Below, in pieces: positions 6,797 through 13,829 of a stretch of DNA of 15,439 nt. The position numbers and the translations under genes are program-made. This stretch comes from JBAZWV01 sp964393325 (lineage in GTDB: Bacteria; Patescibacteriota; Patescibacteriia; 2-12-FULL-60-25). Below the pieces are notes generated by a model. The model searched no databases and was not told where the DNA came from. It saw nothing but the letters and a program-made list of their open reading frames with translations. Each line of letters opens with the position of its first letter. Position 1 is the stretch's first letter. The DNA lies in the NCBI GenBank assembly GCA_964393325.1, contig CAYMTE010000019.1:1-15439 (forward strand), written 5' to 3'.

Positions 6797-8238
6797 CGAT
6801 TCCAAAGCCGATTGCGATCGCGTGTTTCGCGGTTCCGTGGATCCTCGCTGTGACGGTCGTGGGGTGGGTGTTGTTGCGTCGGTTTCCTCCAAGTGGCGTC
6901 TTTGTTGCGACGACGACGTTTACTCCTGCGAGTGCGTTCATCAATCCGTTCCTGCCGTCTGAACGGGTAAGTGTTCCAGGTATGCAGTCCGATGGATGGA
7001 TTGGCCAGCGGATCGTTGGAGATCCGACATACATGACGGCGCGGGTTCCTGGCCCGTACGATACGGTTGAAATTTCCATGGAGTTTCGACCGGTTCATCA
7101 ACCGTTGCTCGAAATCGGTCTCGTGAAGGACGCGGCGGGGAAAGAGCTTGATCTTGAGCCGCTCTTTTTTGACGGGCTCTCCTCGTCGACCTGGCATGCG
7201 GTCCGCGGCGGATACGTGCGGCGTGGATTGGATGCGTCTTTTTTGAGCGGCGCGCAACTTGGCGAGTTGGCGACATGGGACGCGACCTCTTCACTGCCCG
7301 CGTTGCAGGATGCGGATGCGGTCATGACGACAACCGATGTATCACTGCGTGGCACGCACGACGTGTATCTCGTTCCGGCTGGCGGATCGATTGATATGAC
7401 GTTTTTTTTGCAGGACGTGAATCGTTCTCGAACAAATGGAACGGCAGTATTTCGAGTCTTTCGCGGCGAGGAGGAACTTTCGCGTGAATCCATCGGTACG
7501 GGCGGAAGTCGCGATCGAGGAATGGGGGTTGTGTTTGAACATCGTGTTCGCGTATCCGATGCAATTCCGGGCGTGTATCGCATTTCGTTTCAGTCGGATG
7601 ACGACGTGTTTATCCGTTCCATTCGCACGACGAGTCGCAGATGGGTTGTGGGTCCGCGGTTGAATTTTGGTGACCTGGTTGGATATGCAACGACAACGCG
7701 AGCGGGACATGCGTGGACAAATAGTCGTCATCTCGTTGCGGAAACGCTGCACCATGAGGGATTGCAACGTGTATCGCTCGGTACGGTAGATGTGGAGGTG
7801 ACGCGAACGCATCAGGCATTTCGTCTTGATCGCACGGACGCGGGAACAGCGCCGGTTGAAGTGTACGTTCCACTTGGTGATATGCGTCTCGTGGGCGATG
7901 GATGGTTTGCGTTTCGTCCGGATGCGTTTTTTGAACCAAAGCCGAAGCGTCTGACGGATGCGACGGATCTTCTCACGGAGCATATCCAGGGCGTCATTAC
8001 GCCGTATGTTCGTCCGGATCCGCTTGAGGAAGGATGGTATCGTGCACAAAAAACATTTTCGTTGGATCCGTCGCAGGATCGGTTGCGCTTCGTATTGTCT
8101 GCACCCGGTGTGATGAGCCGGGTTGGTGCAGTTGATATTCGTCGCGTGACGCTGACCTATCGTCGGTCAGCGTTAACGATTCGCGGATGGATACGCGTTC
8201 TTGAGCAGGAACTTCGAAACGCGTGGCATCGTTTATAG
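6793..8238 (+). CDS. Membrane-anchored extracytoplasmic protein of unknown function
   Basis: 481 residues, not recognised as a named family. One N-terminal membrane segment (about 7-28) is followed by a short arginine pair, suggesting a signal anchor. The rest has no further membrane helix and is rich in short alternating hydrophobic strands, Gly and Asp turns, consistent with two or more beta-sandwich domains (roughly 40-280 and 290-455), with a basic, helix-like C-terminal tail (about 456-481). Carbohydrate binding would fit the context, but no binding residues can be named. It starts inside the stop of the glycosyltransferase-like gene (ATGA) and ends 7 bases before the small membrane gene, so it is almost certainly a functional partner of both. 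Confidence 0.7.
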   Translation: MTIPKPIAIACFAVPWILAVTVVGWVLLRRFPPSGVFVATTTFTPASAFINPFLPSERVSVPGMQSDGWIGQRIVGDPTYMTARVPGPYDTVEISMEFRPVHQPLLEIGLVKDAAGKELDLEPLFFDGLSSSTWHAVRGGYVRRGLDASFLSGAQLGELATWDATSSLPALQDADAVMTTTDVSLRGTHDVYLVPAGGSIDMTFFLQDVNRSRTNGTAVFRVFRGEEELSRESIGTGGSRDRGMGVVFEHRVRVSDAIPGVYRISFQSDDDVFIRSIRTTSRRWVVGPRLNFGDLVGYATTTRAGHAWTNSRHLVAETLHHEGLQRVSLGTVDVEVTRTHQAFRLDRTDAGTAPVEVYVPLGDMRLVGDGWFAFRPDAFFEPKPKRLTDATDLLTEHIQGVITPYVRPDPLEEGWYRAQKTFSLDPSQDRLRFVLSAPGVMSRVGAVDIRRVTLTYRRSALTIRGWIRVLEQELRNAWHRL

Positions 8239-8245
8239 CACCTCT

Positions 8246-8443
8246 ATGACCCTACGTATGTTCGTGTGGACGCTCATGTTCCATGTTGCTCTCGCCGGGA
8301 GCGTGCTCATGGGATGTTTATTGCTCGGTGAGACATATGTCCCCGGATCGGTCCTGCCGTTTCTTGATATTGTGAACGGAATTCCGATTCTGATCGCACT
8401 CGTCTGTGGCGTCGTTATCACGATGCCGCGAGACATGCGGTAG
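8246..8443 (+). CDS. Small two-helix membrane protein
   Basis: 65 residues with two hydrophobic helices (about 5-27 and 38-58) joined by a short loop containing GETYVPGS, ending in a charged tail (PRDMR). No family is recognised. It starts 7 bases after the stop of the beta-rich anchored protein and shares its strand, which supports a role as an accessory subunit of that membrane complex. The ATG at 8246 is preferred over a TTG at 8201 because the latter would overlap the upstream gene by 38 bases. A TATAGC hexamer (8234-8239) ends 6 bases before the ATG and could be a weak -10, but it overlaps the upstream stop codon. Confidence 0.6.
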   Translation: MTLRMFVWTLMFHVALAGSVLMGCLLLGETYVPGSVLPFLDIVNGIPILIALVCGVVITMPRDMR

Positions 8444-8474
8444 TCATGCAGGAGACTTGCGCCTCTCGTAGGGC

Positions 8475-8480
8475 TATGAT
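8475..8480 (+). promoter_or_regulatory. Putative -10 element for rmlB-rmlA
   Basis: TATGAT (5 of 6) in the 57-base gap between the small membrane gene and rmlB. No -35 is seen at 16-18 bases. It ends 8 bases before an in-frame GTG (8489) and 20 before the ATG (8501) of rmlB. The predicted transcription start is near 8487, so the GTG would be almost leaderless while the ATG would have a leader of about 14 bases without a Shine-Dalgarno. Confidence 0.45.
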
Positions 8481-8500
8481 GAGATACCGTGACGGTTCGT

Positions 8501-9523
8501 ATGAGACTTCTTGTTACAGGCGGTGCAGGATTTATTGGCAGTAATTACGTGTATTTTGTCCTTCGGAATCATCCCGAGGACGAGGTCACCGTTCTCGACG
8601 CATTAACGTATGCGGGGAATTTGGAAAACCTGAAACCGCTCGAGGCGGAGCCGCGTTTTCGATTCGTGAAGGGTGATATCTGCGACGCGAATCTTGTCGC
8701 GCGGCTTGTCCAACACGTCGATGCCGTTGTGCACTTTGCGGCGGAGACACACGTTGATCGTTCCATCCAAGATGCGGGGGCGTTCGTCCGCACGAACGTA
8801 TTAGGAACGCAGACGCTGCTCGACGCGTGTCGCGCGGCGGGTAATGTTCGATTTCATCATGTGTCGACCGACGAAGTGTTCGGTTCGCTTGGCGCGTCGG
8901 GATTGTTCCGCGAAACAACGCCGTATGATCCGCGAAGTCCCTACAGCGCGTCAAAGGCGGCATCGGATCATTTGGTTCGCGCGGCGTGGCATACGCACCG
9001 ACTTCCGGTAACGATCTCGAATTGCTCGAATAATTTTGGTCCGTATTGTTTTCCCGAAAAGATCATTCCGCTATTTATTACGAATTTGCTCGAAGGAAAG
9101 AAGGTTCCGTTGTATGGAGATGGAATGAACGTCCGTGATTGGATCTATGTGGACGATCATTGCCGTGGCGTTGATCTCGCTCTGCGAAAAGGAACGCTCG
9201 GCGAAACGTATTGCTTTGGTGGCCGCAACGAACGCGCGAATGTCGAGCTTACGCAGACGATTTTGTTTGAGATGGGGTTCGGAAAAGAGATGATCCAGCC
9301 CGTGACAGATCGACCCGGACACGATCGTCGATATGCAATCGATGCGTCCAAGGCCGAACGCGAACTGGGGTGGTACGCCGAGACACCGTTTTTGCACGGA
9401 TTGCGGAAGACGATCGCGTGGTATTCAACGCATCGGGAATGGTGGGAGCGTGTAAAGAGCGGCGCGTACCGCGAGTATGAGGAGTCTCAATATGGTTCGC
9501 GCGGCGTGACAAGGCCGGTGTAA
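8501..9523 (+). CDS. rmlB: dTDP-glucose 4,6-dehydratase
   Basis: Converts dTDP-glucose to dTDP-4-keto-6-deoxyglucose with bound NAD, in the cytoplasm; second step of dTDP-rhamnose and related sugar synthesis. 340 residues, normal length. It is an extended SDR: NAD-binding GGAGFIG at 7-13, the dehydratase triad region STDEVFG at 122-128 (T123, D124, E125), and the YxxxK pair Y148/K152 in YSASKAASD. The sequences DALTYAGNLENL (33-44) and NNFGPY (177-182) are typical of RmlB and not of epimerases. The ATG at 8501 matches the family start; an in-frame GTG at 8489 would add four residues and fits the promoter spacing better. rmlA follows after 17 bases. Confidence 0.95.
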   Translation: MRLLVTGGAGFIGSNYVYFVLRNHPEDEVTVLDALTYAGNLENLKPLEAEPRFRFVKGDICDANLVARLVQHVDAVVHFAAETHVDRSIQDAGAFVRTNVLGTQTLLDACRAAGNVRFHHVSTDEVFGSLGASGLFRETTPYDPRSPYSASKAASDHLVRAAWHTHRLPVTISNCSNNFGPYCFPEKIIPLFITNLLEGKKVPLYGDGMNVRDWIYVDDHCRGVDLALRKGTLGETYCFGGRNERANVELTQTILFEMGFGKEMIQPVTDRPGHDRRYAIDASKAERELGWYAETPFLHGLRKTIAWYSTHREWWERVKSGAYREYEESQYGSRGVTRPV

Positions 9524-9534
9524 CCAGGTATTTT
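9506..9534 (+). promoter_or_regulatory. Putative promoter for rmlA
   Basis: GTGACA (9506-9511, 5 of 6 to TTGACA), 17-base spacer, TATTTT (9529-9534, 4 of 6). The -10 ends 6 bases before the rmlA ATG, so transcription would begin at the start codon itself. The -35 is inside the end of rmlB and the -10 in the 17-base gap. It would give rmlA a leaderless transcript in addition to any read-through from rmlB. Confidence 0.5.
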
Positions 9535-9540
9535 CATGCT

Positions 9541-10620
9541 ATGAAAGCGCTTTTGACGGCCGGCGGGCGAGCGACGCGCATGCGTCCGATCACGCACACA
9601 CTGAACAAGCACATCATTCCATTGGCAAACAAGCCGATGATTTGGTATGCACTTGAGAAGATTGCGGAGTGCGGCATTCGCGAGGTCATCATCAATGTCA
9701 ATCCGGGCGAGAATGAATTGCAGCGGTGGGTTGGTGATGGATCACGTTGGGGTCTTCAAATTACGTATCTTGAACAAGAAGGCGGTCCAAAAGGATTGGC
9801 GCATATCATCAAGAACGCACAGCCGTATTTGGGCGATGAACCGTTTTTGTTCTATCTCGGTGACAACATCATCCTTGGATCCATCAAAGAATTTGTACAG
9901 GAATTTACCGAACGAAAATTGGATTGCATGCTCGCGCTGTCTCGCGTGAAGGATCCGCAGCGCTTTGGTGTACCGATTATCGAAAACGGACGCATTATAA
10001 AAGTGATAGAAAAGCCGGACGTTCCACCGAGTGATTTTGCGGTGACGGGTATCTACGTGTACTCGCCAAAGATCTTTGAAGCTGCGGCTTCAATCCCGCC
10101 GTCTGCGCGAGGCGAATACGAAATTTCGGATGCGCATACCTGGATTATCGAGCACGGCGGCGAGGTTGGATACAAGGAAATTACGGGTTGGTGGAAAGAT
10201 ACGGGAAAGCCAGAAGATTTGCTCGAGGGGAACGCACTATTGTTGTCGGAGTCGTTGCATCGCGGCCAGTCTATTCAGGCGGGAAACATTGATCCGTCCG
10301 CCGTGATTCAAGGACCTGTTTCTATTGGCGCGGGCACGGTTGTCGGTCCGAATTGTCTGATTCGCGGTCCGGTGATGATCGGCGAAAACTGCGTGATCGA
10401 GAATAGTTTTGTTGGCCCGTATACATCCATCGGAGGGAAATCGAAGATCATCAATACGGAAATTGAACATTCCATCGTATTTGATGAAGCGACAATCAAT
10501 TGCGGAAAACGCATCGTTGATTCTTTGATCGGGAATAAAGCGCGGATATCGTCGTCACACGAAACCTTGCCACGCGGAAACAAACTTATCGTGGGTGATA
10601 ATGCTGTCGTCGAGCTCTGA
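9541..10620 (+). CDS. rmlA: Glucose-1-phosphate thymidylyltransferase, long form
   Basis: Makes dTDP-glucose from glucose-1-phosphate and dTTP, the substrate of the RmlB encoded just upstream. 359 residues: an N-terminal nucleotidyltransferase domain (about 1-235) followed by a left-handed beta-helix of hexapeptide-like repeats (about 247-355), as in the long-form (StrD-like) family; the short RmlA form is about 290 residues. The nucleotide-binding signature is GGRATRMRP (8-16), where the usual form is GGxGTRLRP, so Gly to Ala and Leu to Met are seen. NKHIIPLANKPM (22-33) holds the substrate-site Lys, and LGDN (107-110) the metal-binding Asp. EKPDVPPSDFAVTGIY (157-172) is typical. Other sugar nucleotidyltransferase specificities are possible, but the rmlB neighbour favours dTDP-glucose. 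Confidence 0.9.
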   Translation: MKALLTAGGRATRMRPITHTLNKHIIPLANKPMIWYALEKIAECGIREVIINVNPGENELQRWVGDGSRWGLQITYLEQEGGPKGLAHIIKNAQPYLGDEPFLFYLGDNIILGSIKEFVQEFTERKLDCMLALSRVKDPQRFGVPIIENGRIIKVIEKPDVPPSDFAVTGIYVYSPKIFEAAASIPPSARGEYEISDAHTWIIEHGGEVGYKEITGWWKDTGKPEDLLEGNALLLSESLHRGQSIQAGNIDPSAVIQGPVSIGAGTVVGPNCLIRGPVMIGENCVIENSFVGPYTSIGGKSKIINTEIEHSIVFDEATINCGKRIVDSLIGNKARISSSHETLPRGNKLIVGDNAVVEL

Positions 10621-10624
10621 CGAC
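10606..10624. other. Short hairpin at the convergent rmlA/PEGA gene ends
   Basis: GTCGTC (10606-10611) and GACGAC (10619-10624) can pair around a 7-base loop that contains the last rmlA codons. No T-run follows on either strand, so it is not a standard intrinsic terminator, yet it is the only structure at this convergent junction with a 14-base gap. Confidence 0.3.
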
Positions 10625-10634
10625 GAACACGCGT

Positions 10635-11936
10635 CTATTCGAGAGCCAGGGCCCAAATCGCGGCTGAATCTTCACGTGTCCCCGCGATGAGCAATTGTTT
10701 TTTGCTAACGGCAATATCTCCAATGGAGGTGTATGTTGCAAGCGTTGTTTGGAGCCGACCGTCACGAGGATCGAGATCGAGGGCGGTAACATTCGTACGT
10801 GTGGCAAAAAGGACACTGCGTCCCGTATCATCCCATGTTGCTTCACGAATCGGTTCGCTTTGTCGAAGGAGAAGCTCTGGATCCATCGTTGGATCCCATA
10901 GCCACATTTCGCCTCCGTCAACAAGGAGATAATTAATTTTTTGTCTTGTTGCAAATGGGCGCAAGCGATCACCTGTTACGCGATGCATGACGGGTGATTC
11001 TTCGTCGGGGTTTAAACTGATCCAGGAATTTCCATCGCGTAAAATAATGTGTTTTTGCGCGAGCTCGGCAACATGCCAATCTCCCGGGGGAAGAATGAGG
11101 CCGCGAGACGGAGTATTTTCTTGAAAGAGAACAAGCCGATCCGTTCCGGTTGCCGCCCGAATAATAATATCGCCGTATCGATCCTGAATGCCGTCTGCTA
11201 ATCGAGCGCGGGTAAACGTATCGTCTTCAAGATTGACCGAAATGCGACTTCCTTCTGATACGCCACGGACGGATGATCCGTCCCAGAGGTAGGAGCCACG
11301 TGGAAGTGCGGTTGGTCCAAGACCAGTCCGGACGTTGTAGACCCAAGAGCGTGTACCGGTTGCATGAGGTGCTTCGATGAGAAGCGCGCGCGAGTCTGCG
11401 GACCACATGATGCGCGTGTCAGATGAGAAGGTATCTTGAATGACGACGTTTCGTCGTTCTGATCCGTCTGTGTTTTGAATGAGAAGGCGAGAAGAGGATG
11501 CTTCGTTTGTGAGAATGGCAAGGAACGAGTGATTCGGCGAAGGTTCGACGATGCTGGCGGCGACACGCATGAATATCGTTGGGGCGCTGTCTTTCCATAG
11601 CCGGGCATTATTCGCGAAGGTGACATATTCCGGATATACATCGAGCCGTTTTTGCCACGAGTGGTACCCCTCCTTTGTGAGAGTGATGGTGTATTTCCCT
11701 GGTGAGACGTTTTGGAGTGTGACGGGCGATGTTTCACCTGTGTCGCGTTCATTTAAAAAAAGTCGTGCATCTTGAGGCAGCGAGTCCACGATAAGGGTCC
11801 CGTTTCGTTCAATTTTTTCTTTTTTGGGGTTCCAGCGATACCCGGCGGTGTAAAAAACGAGCGACGGTGCGGCAACGATAAACACAATGGCGAAGATCCA
11901 CGGAAGGATTCGTCTGTGGAAGGGGGCGCGATACAT
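10635..11936 (-). CDS. Membrane-anchored PEGA-domain protein with probable beta-propeller
   Basis: 433 residues. One N-terminal membrane segment (about 12-31) after a basic start (RAPFHRR) indicates anchoring with the rest outside. A PEGA domain spans about 45-105: GTLIVDSLPQDARLFLNERD, then SPVTLQNVSPGKYTITLTKEGY, the usual pattern of a short beta domain found in surface proteins. Residues about 115-433 are repeated short strands with W/SxD-type turns (for example IMWSADSRALLIEA, ATWDDTGRSVLFATR), consistent with a beta-propeller. It may bind cell-wall or surface polymers, though no ligand residues can be assigned. The gene is alone on its strand, divergent from the protease gene with a 73-base gap. 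Its promoter is one of the clearest here. Stop codon is TAG. Confidence 0.8.
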   Translation of the reverse strand: MYRAPFHRRILPWIFAIVFIVAAPSLVFYTAGYRWNPKKEKIERNGTLIVDSLPQDARLFLNERDTGETSPVTLQNVSPGKYTITLTKEGYHSWQKRLDVYPEYVTFANNARLWKDSAPTIFMRVAASIVEPSPNHSFLAILTNEASSSRLLIQNTDGSERRNVVIQDTFSSDTRIMWSADSRALLIEAPHATGTRSWVYNVRTGLGPTALPRGSYLWDGSSVRGVSEGSRISVNLEDDTFTRARLADGIQDRYGDIIIRAATGTDRLVLFQENTPSRGLILPPGDWHVAELAQKHIILRDGNSWISLNPDEESPVMHRVTGDRLRPFATRQKINYLLVDGGEMWLWDPTMDPELLLRQSEPIREATWDDTGRSVLFATRTNVTALDLDPRDGRLQTTLATYTSIGDIAVSKKQLLIAGTREDSAAIWALALE

Positions 11937-11942
11937 GCGTGT

Positions 11943-11971
11943 ATCATACTGGAATAGGCTTTTTGGCTCAA
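11943..11971 (-). promoter_or_regulatory. Promoter of the PEGA gene
   Basis: On the minus strand TTGAGC (11971-11966, 4 of 6), 17-base spacer, TATGAT (11948-11943, 5 of 6). The -10 ends 6 bases before the ATG at 11936, so the transcript is predicted to start at the A of the start codon. Confidence 0.65.
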
Positions 11972-11973
11972 TT

Positions 11974-11991
11974 ATTGACGTTTATGTCAAT
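11974..11991. promoter_or_regulatory. Inverted repeat, possible operator, in the divergent promoter region
   Basis: ATTGAC (11974-11979) and GTCAAT (11986-11991) form a 6-bp inverted repeat with a 6-base centre. It covers the -35 of the protease promoter and lies just upstream of the -35 of the PEGA promoter. A bound dimer could block one gene and activate or leave the other. No regulator gene is in the window. The left arm is partly explained by the -35 itself, which lowers confidence. Confidence 0.45.
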
Positions 11992-12003
11992 TTACGATAT
12001 GCT
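11975..12003 (+). promoter_or_regulatory. Promoter of the S41 protease gene
   Basis: TTGACG (11975-11980, 5 of 6), 17-base spacer, TATGCT (11998-12003, 4 of 6 to TATAAT). The -10 ends 6 bases before the ATG at 12010, so the mRNA should be leaderless. This -35 is only 3 bases from the -35 of the divergent PEGA promoter. Confidence 0.7.
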
Positions 12004-12009
12004 TTTTGC

Positions 12010-13317
12010 ATGTCCATCGAAACGTCGTCTCGTACATTACAGCTTCGTATTTGGATTGTCGTAACCGTACTTATTGCGGTTTCTGCGTATGCGATTGGTG
12101 CCAAAACTGGCACAGCAAAAGCGGTGGGCGCTACGCGAACTCCAAGCGAAAATAGTTCAACAGCTCTTGTTGCCGGAGTTGGCGAAGATCCTCCGTCGGG
12201 GGTCGTGCGACAAGCCGATTTTGCCCAGTTCTGGGATCTGTGGCAGCTGCTTGAATCCAAGTACTACAAGAAGCCGATTGATGAGCAAAAAATGCTCTAC
12301 GGAGCAATGGAGGGGCTTGCTGCATCGCTCGGCGATCCGTACACCGTTTTTTTTGAGCCGCAAATCGCAAAAGAATTTAGCGATTCGCTCGAAGGAAAGT
12401 TTGAAGGAATTGGTGCAGAAATCGGTCTGAAAGGCGATCAGCTTCAGATTATTGCGCCGTTGCCAGACATGCCTGCGGACAAAGCGGGGCTTTTGCCGGG
12501 TGATGCGATTCTTGCGATCAACGGAACCTCGACGGAAGCGATGACGGTAGAACGTGCCGTATCCCTCATTCGTGGAAAAAAGGGGACGAAGGTCGTGTTG
12601 TCAATTGGTCGCATGAAGCGGCAGAAGGACACGGACGGCAAAGAGCAAGAAAAGCCCGAGCGATTCGATGTGTCCGTCACGCGAGATACGATTGTCGTGA
12701 AGAGCGTGTCGGTAAAATATCCGAAAGACGGCATCGCGCAGATCGTCATCACGAATTTCAATCTGGACACGACGGATGAATTTCGGAAAGCGGTTGATCA
12801 GGTATTAGCGAAAAACGTGAAAGGAATCATCCTCGACGTGCGTAGCAATCCAGGAGGTTTCTTGGATCGTGCGACCGCTGTTGCCGGCGAATGGGTTGGT
12901 GATCAGACAGTGGTTACCGAGCGACGACAAGGGGTCACGGTGGATGAGTTTCGTGGAACCGGGCGCGGAAAGCTACACGGCATTCCGACGATCGTTCTCG
13001 TGAATCAGGGCTCCGCGTCTGCGTCTGAAATCGTTGCCGGGGCGCTTCAAGACTACGGAGAAGCAAAGATTCTCGGAAAGACGACGTTTGGAAAAGGATC
13101 CGTGCAAGACTACACGGAACTCGAGAATGGAACCGCCGTAAAAATTACGGTCGCAGAATGGCTCACGCCAAAAGGAAGATTTATTAATGAGGTTGGCATT
13201 ACACCGGATGTCGATGTTGACCGAACGGAAGATGATTACCATGCAGAACGCGATCCCCAGCTTGAAAAAGCCCTCGAACTTCTCACCGGAAGTTCCACGA
13301 AAGCCTCGACACCGTAA
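12010..13317 (+). CDS. C-terminal processing protease, S41 family (CtpA/Prc-like)
   Basis: 435 residues. A single membrane segment (about 13-30) anchors the protease with its domains outside. Then come an N-terminal helical part (about 68-120), a PDZ domain (about 128-205, with GIGAEIG at 133-139 as the peptide-binding loop and LLPGDAILAING at 161-172), and the S41 catalytic domain. The Ser-Lys pair is intact: S337 in GSASASE (334-340) and K362 in FGKGSVQ (360-366), 25 residues apart as in E. coli Prc. It trims the C-termini of envelope proteins. The start at 12010 gives the membrane anchor and follows the promoter directly; an earlier ATG at 11887 would run back into the divergent gene. The last 77 bases overlap the NUDIX gene. 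Confidence 0.95.
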   Translation: MSIETSSRTLQLRIWIVVTVLIAVSAYAIGAKTGTAKAVGATRTPSENSSTALVAGVGEDPPSGVVRQADFAQFWDLWQLLESKYYKKPIDEQKMLYGAMEGLAASLGDPYTVFFEPQIAKEFSDSLEGKFEGIGAEIGLKGDQLQIIAPLPDMPADKAGLLPGDAILAINGTSTEAMTVERAVSLIRGKKGTKVVLSIGRMKRQKDTDGKEQEKPERFDVSVTRDTIVVKSVSVKYPKDGIAQIVITNFNLDTTDEFRKAVDQVLAKNVKGIILDVRSNPGGFLDRATAVAGEWVGDQTVVTERRQGVTVDEFRGTGRGKLHGIPTIVLVNQGSASASEIVAGALQDYGEAKILGKTTFGKGSVQDYTELENGTAVKITVAEWLTPKGRFINEVGITPDVDVDRTEDDYHAERDPQLEKALELLTGSSTKASTP

Positions 13318-13813
13318 ACTGGTTCGCGGCGCAAAAACCTCCCATCTTCGACGGGAGGTTTCGGCTGGAGGAATCATTTTTCGCCGACGGGAAGGAATTT
13401 TGGAGTTTTTCTTTATTCGCGATCCGTATGGGAAGTGGACGTTTCCAAAAGGTCATCAAGAACTAGGTGAGACCATGGCGGAAACGGCAATCCGAGAAAT
13501 TGAAGAAGAGACGGGATTAACGGGGCTGACGTACATCACCTCTCTTGGGCGGACGAGTTTTCGTTTTCGGCGTGAAAAGCAGCTCATCGAAAAAACGGTG
13601 CATCTTTTTCTGTTTGAAGCGGCTCCGGACGCAAAAGAGGCGCTCCCGGGGACAGAAGGGATTACAAAGGCCGCATGGTTCCGCGCAGATAAGGCGCTTT
13701 CCATGTCGGGATATCGGAATTTGGACCGGTTGTTTGCCCGAGCGCTCGCAATTACGGCAAACCTCCGTCCAAACGATCCACAGCGCCCGTCAGCTCGTTC
13801 CGTGAACGGGTGA
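13241..13813 (+). CDS. NUDIX hydrolase
   Basis: 190 residues. The NUDIX box is perfect at 71-93 (G, five residues, E, seven residues, REIEEETGL), giving the Mg-binding glutamates for hydrolysis of a nucleoside diphosphate linked to another group. Preceding strands SAGGIIFRRR (41-50) and FIRDPYGKWTFPKGH (58-72) are typical. The substrate cannot be named; family members act on oxidised nucleotides, Ap4A or nucleotide sugars. The basic N-terminus (about 8-39, many K, R and H) is unusual. The ATG at 13241 overlaps the protease gene by 77 bases in another frame; no later ATG precedes the domain, and an earlier ATG at 13187 would lengthen the overlap. A stable hairpin lies in its early codons. The TGA stop forms part of the pyrG promoter. 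Confidence 0.88.
   Translation: MQNAIPSLKKPSNFSPEVPRKPRHRKLVRGAKTSHLRREVSAGGIIFRRREGILEFFFIRDPYGKWTFPKGHQELGETMAETAIREIEEETGLTGLTYITSLGRTSFRFRREKQLIEKTVHLFLFEAAPDAKEALPGTEGITKAAWFRADKALSMSGYRNLDRLFARALAITANLRPNDPQRPSARSVNG
13335..13361 (+). terminator. 9-bp hairpin just after the protease stop, inside the NUDIX gene
   Basis: AAACCTCCC (13335-13343) and GGGAGGTTT (13353-13361) pair perfectly around a 9-base loop, 17 bases after the protease stop codon. On the plus strand only TTT follows the GC part, so termination would be weak. On the minus strand the stem ends in five Ts and looks more like a terminator, though no minus-strand gene lies here. It may act as an attenuator, a 3'-end stabiliser for the protease mRNA, or a structure that tunes NUDIX translation. 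Confidence 0.4.
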
Positions 13814-13819
13814 TATACT
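13811..13819 (+). promoter_or_regulatory. Extended -10 promoter for pyrG
   Basis: TGATATACT is an extended -10: TG, one base, TATACT (5 of 6). Its TGA is also the stop codon of the NUDIX gene. The element ends 10 bases before the ATG at 13830, predicting a leader of about 4 bases. No -35 is evident. Confidence 0.6.
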
Positions 13820-13829
13820 CGATTTCATT

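Noticed and set aside
7342..8049. Minus-strand open frame of 235 codons
   Set aside because: It is antisense to the anchored beta-rich protein, very rich in Arg, Thr and His with no domain-like pattern, as expected for a shadow frame.
8452..8467. GAGA/TCTC short inverted repeat before rmlB as a terminator
   Set aside because: Only four paired bases with an 8-base loop and no T-run; too weak to call.
11198..11752. Minus-strand open frame of 184 codons
   Set aside because: Same strand but another frame within the PEGA gene; its Ser/Thr/His-rich translation has no recognisable motif.
11887..12009. Longer start for the S41 protease at 11887
   Set aside because: It would overlap the divergent PEGA gene and include both promoters; the ATG at 12010 directly follows the promoter and precedes the membrane anchor.
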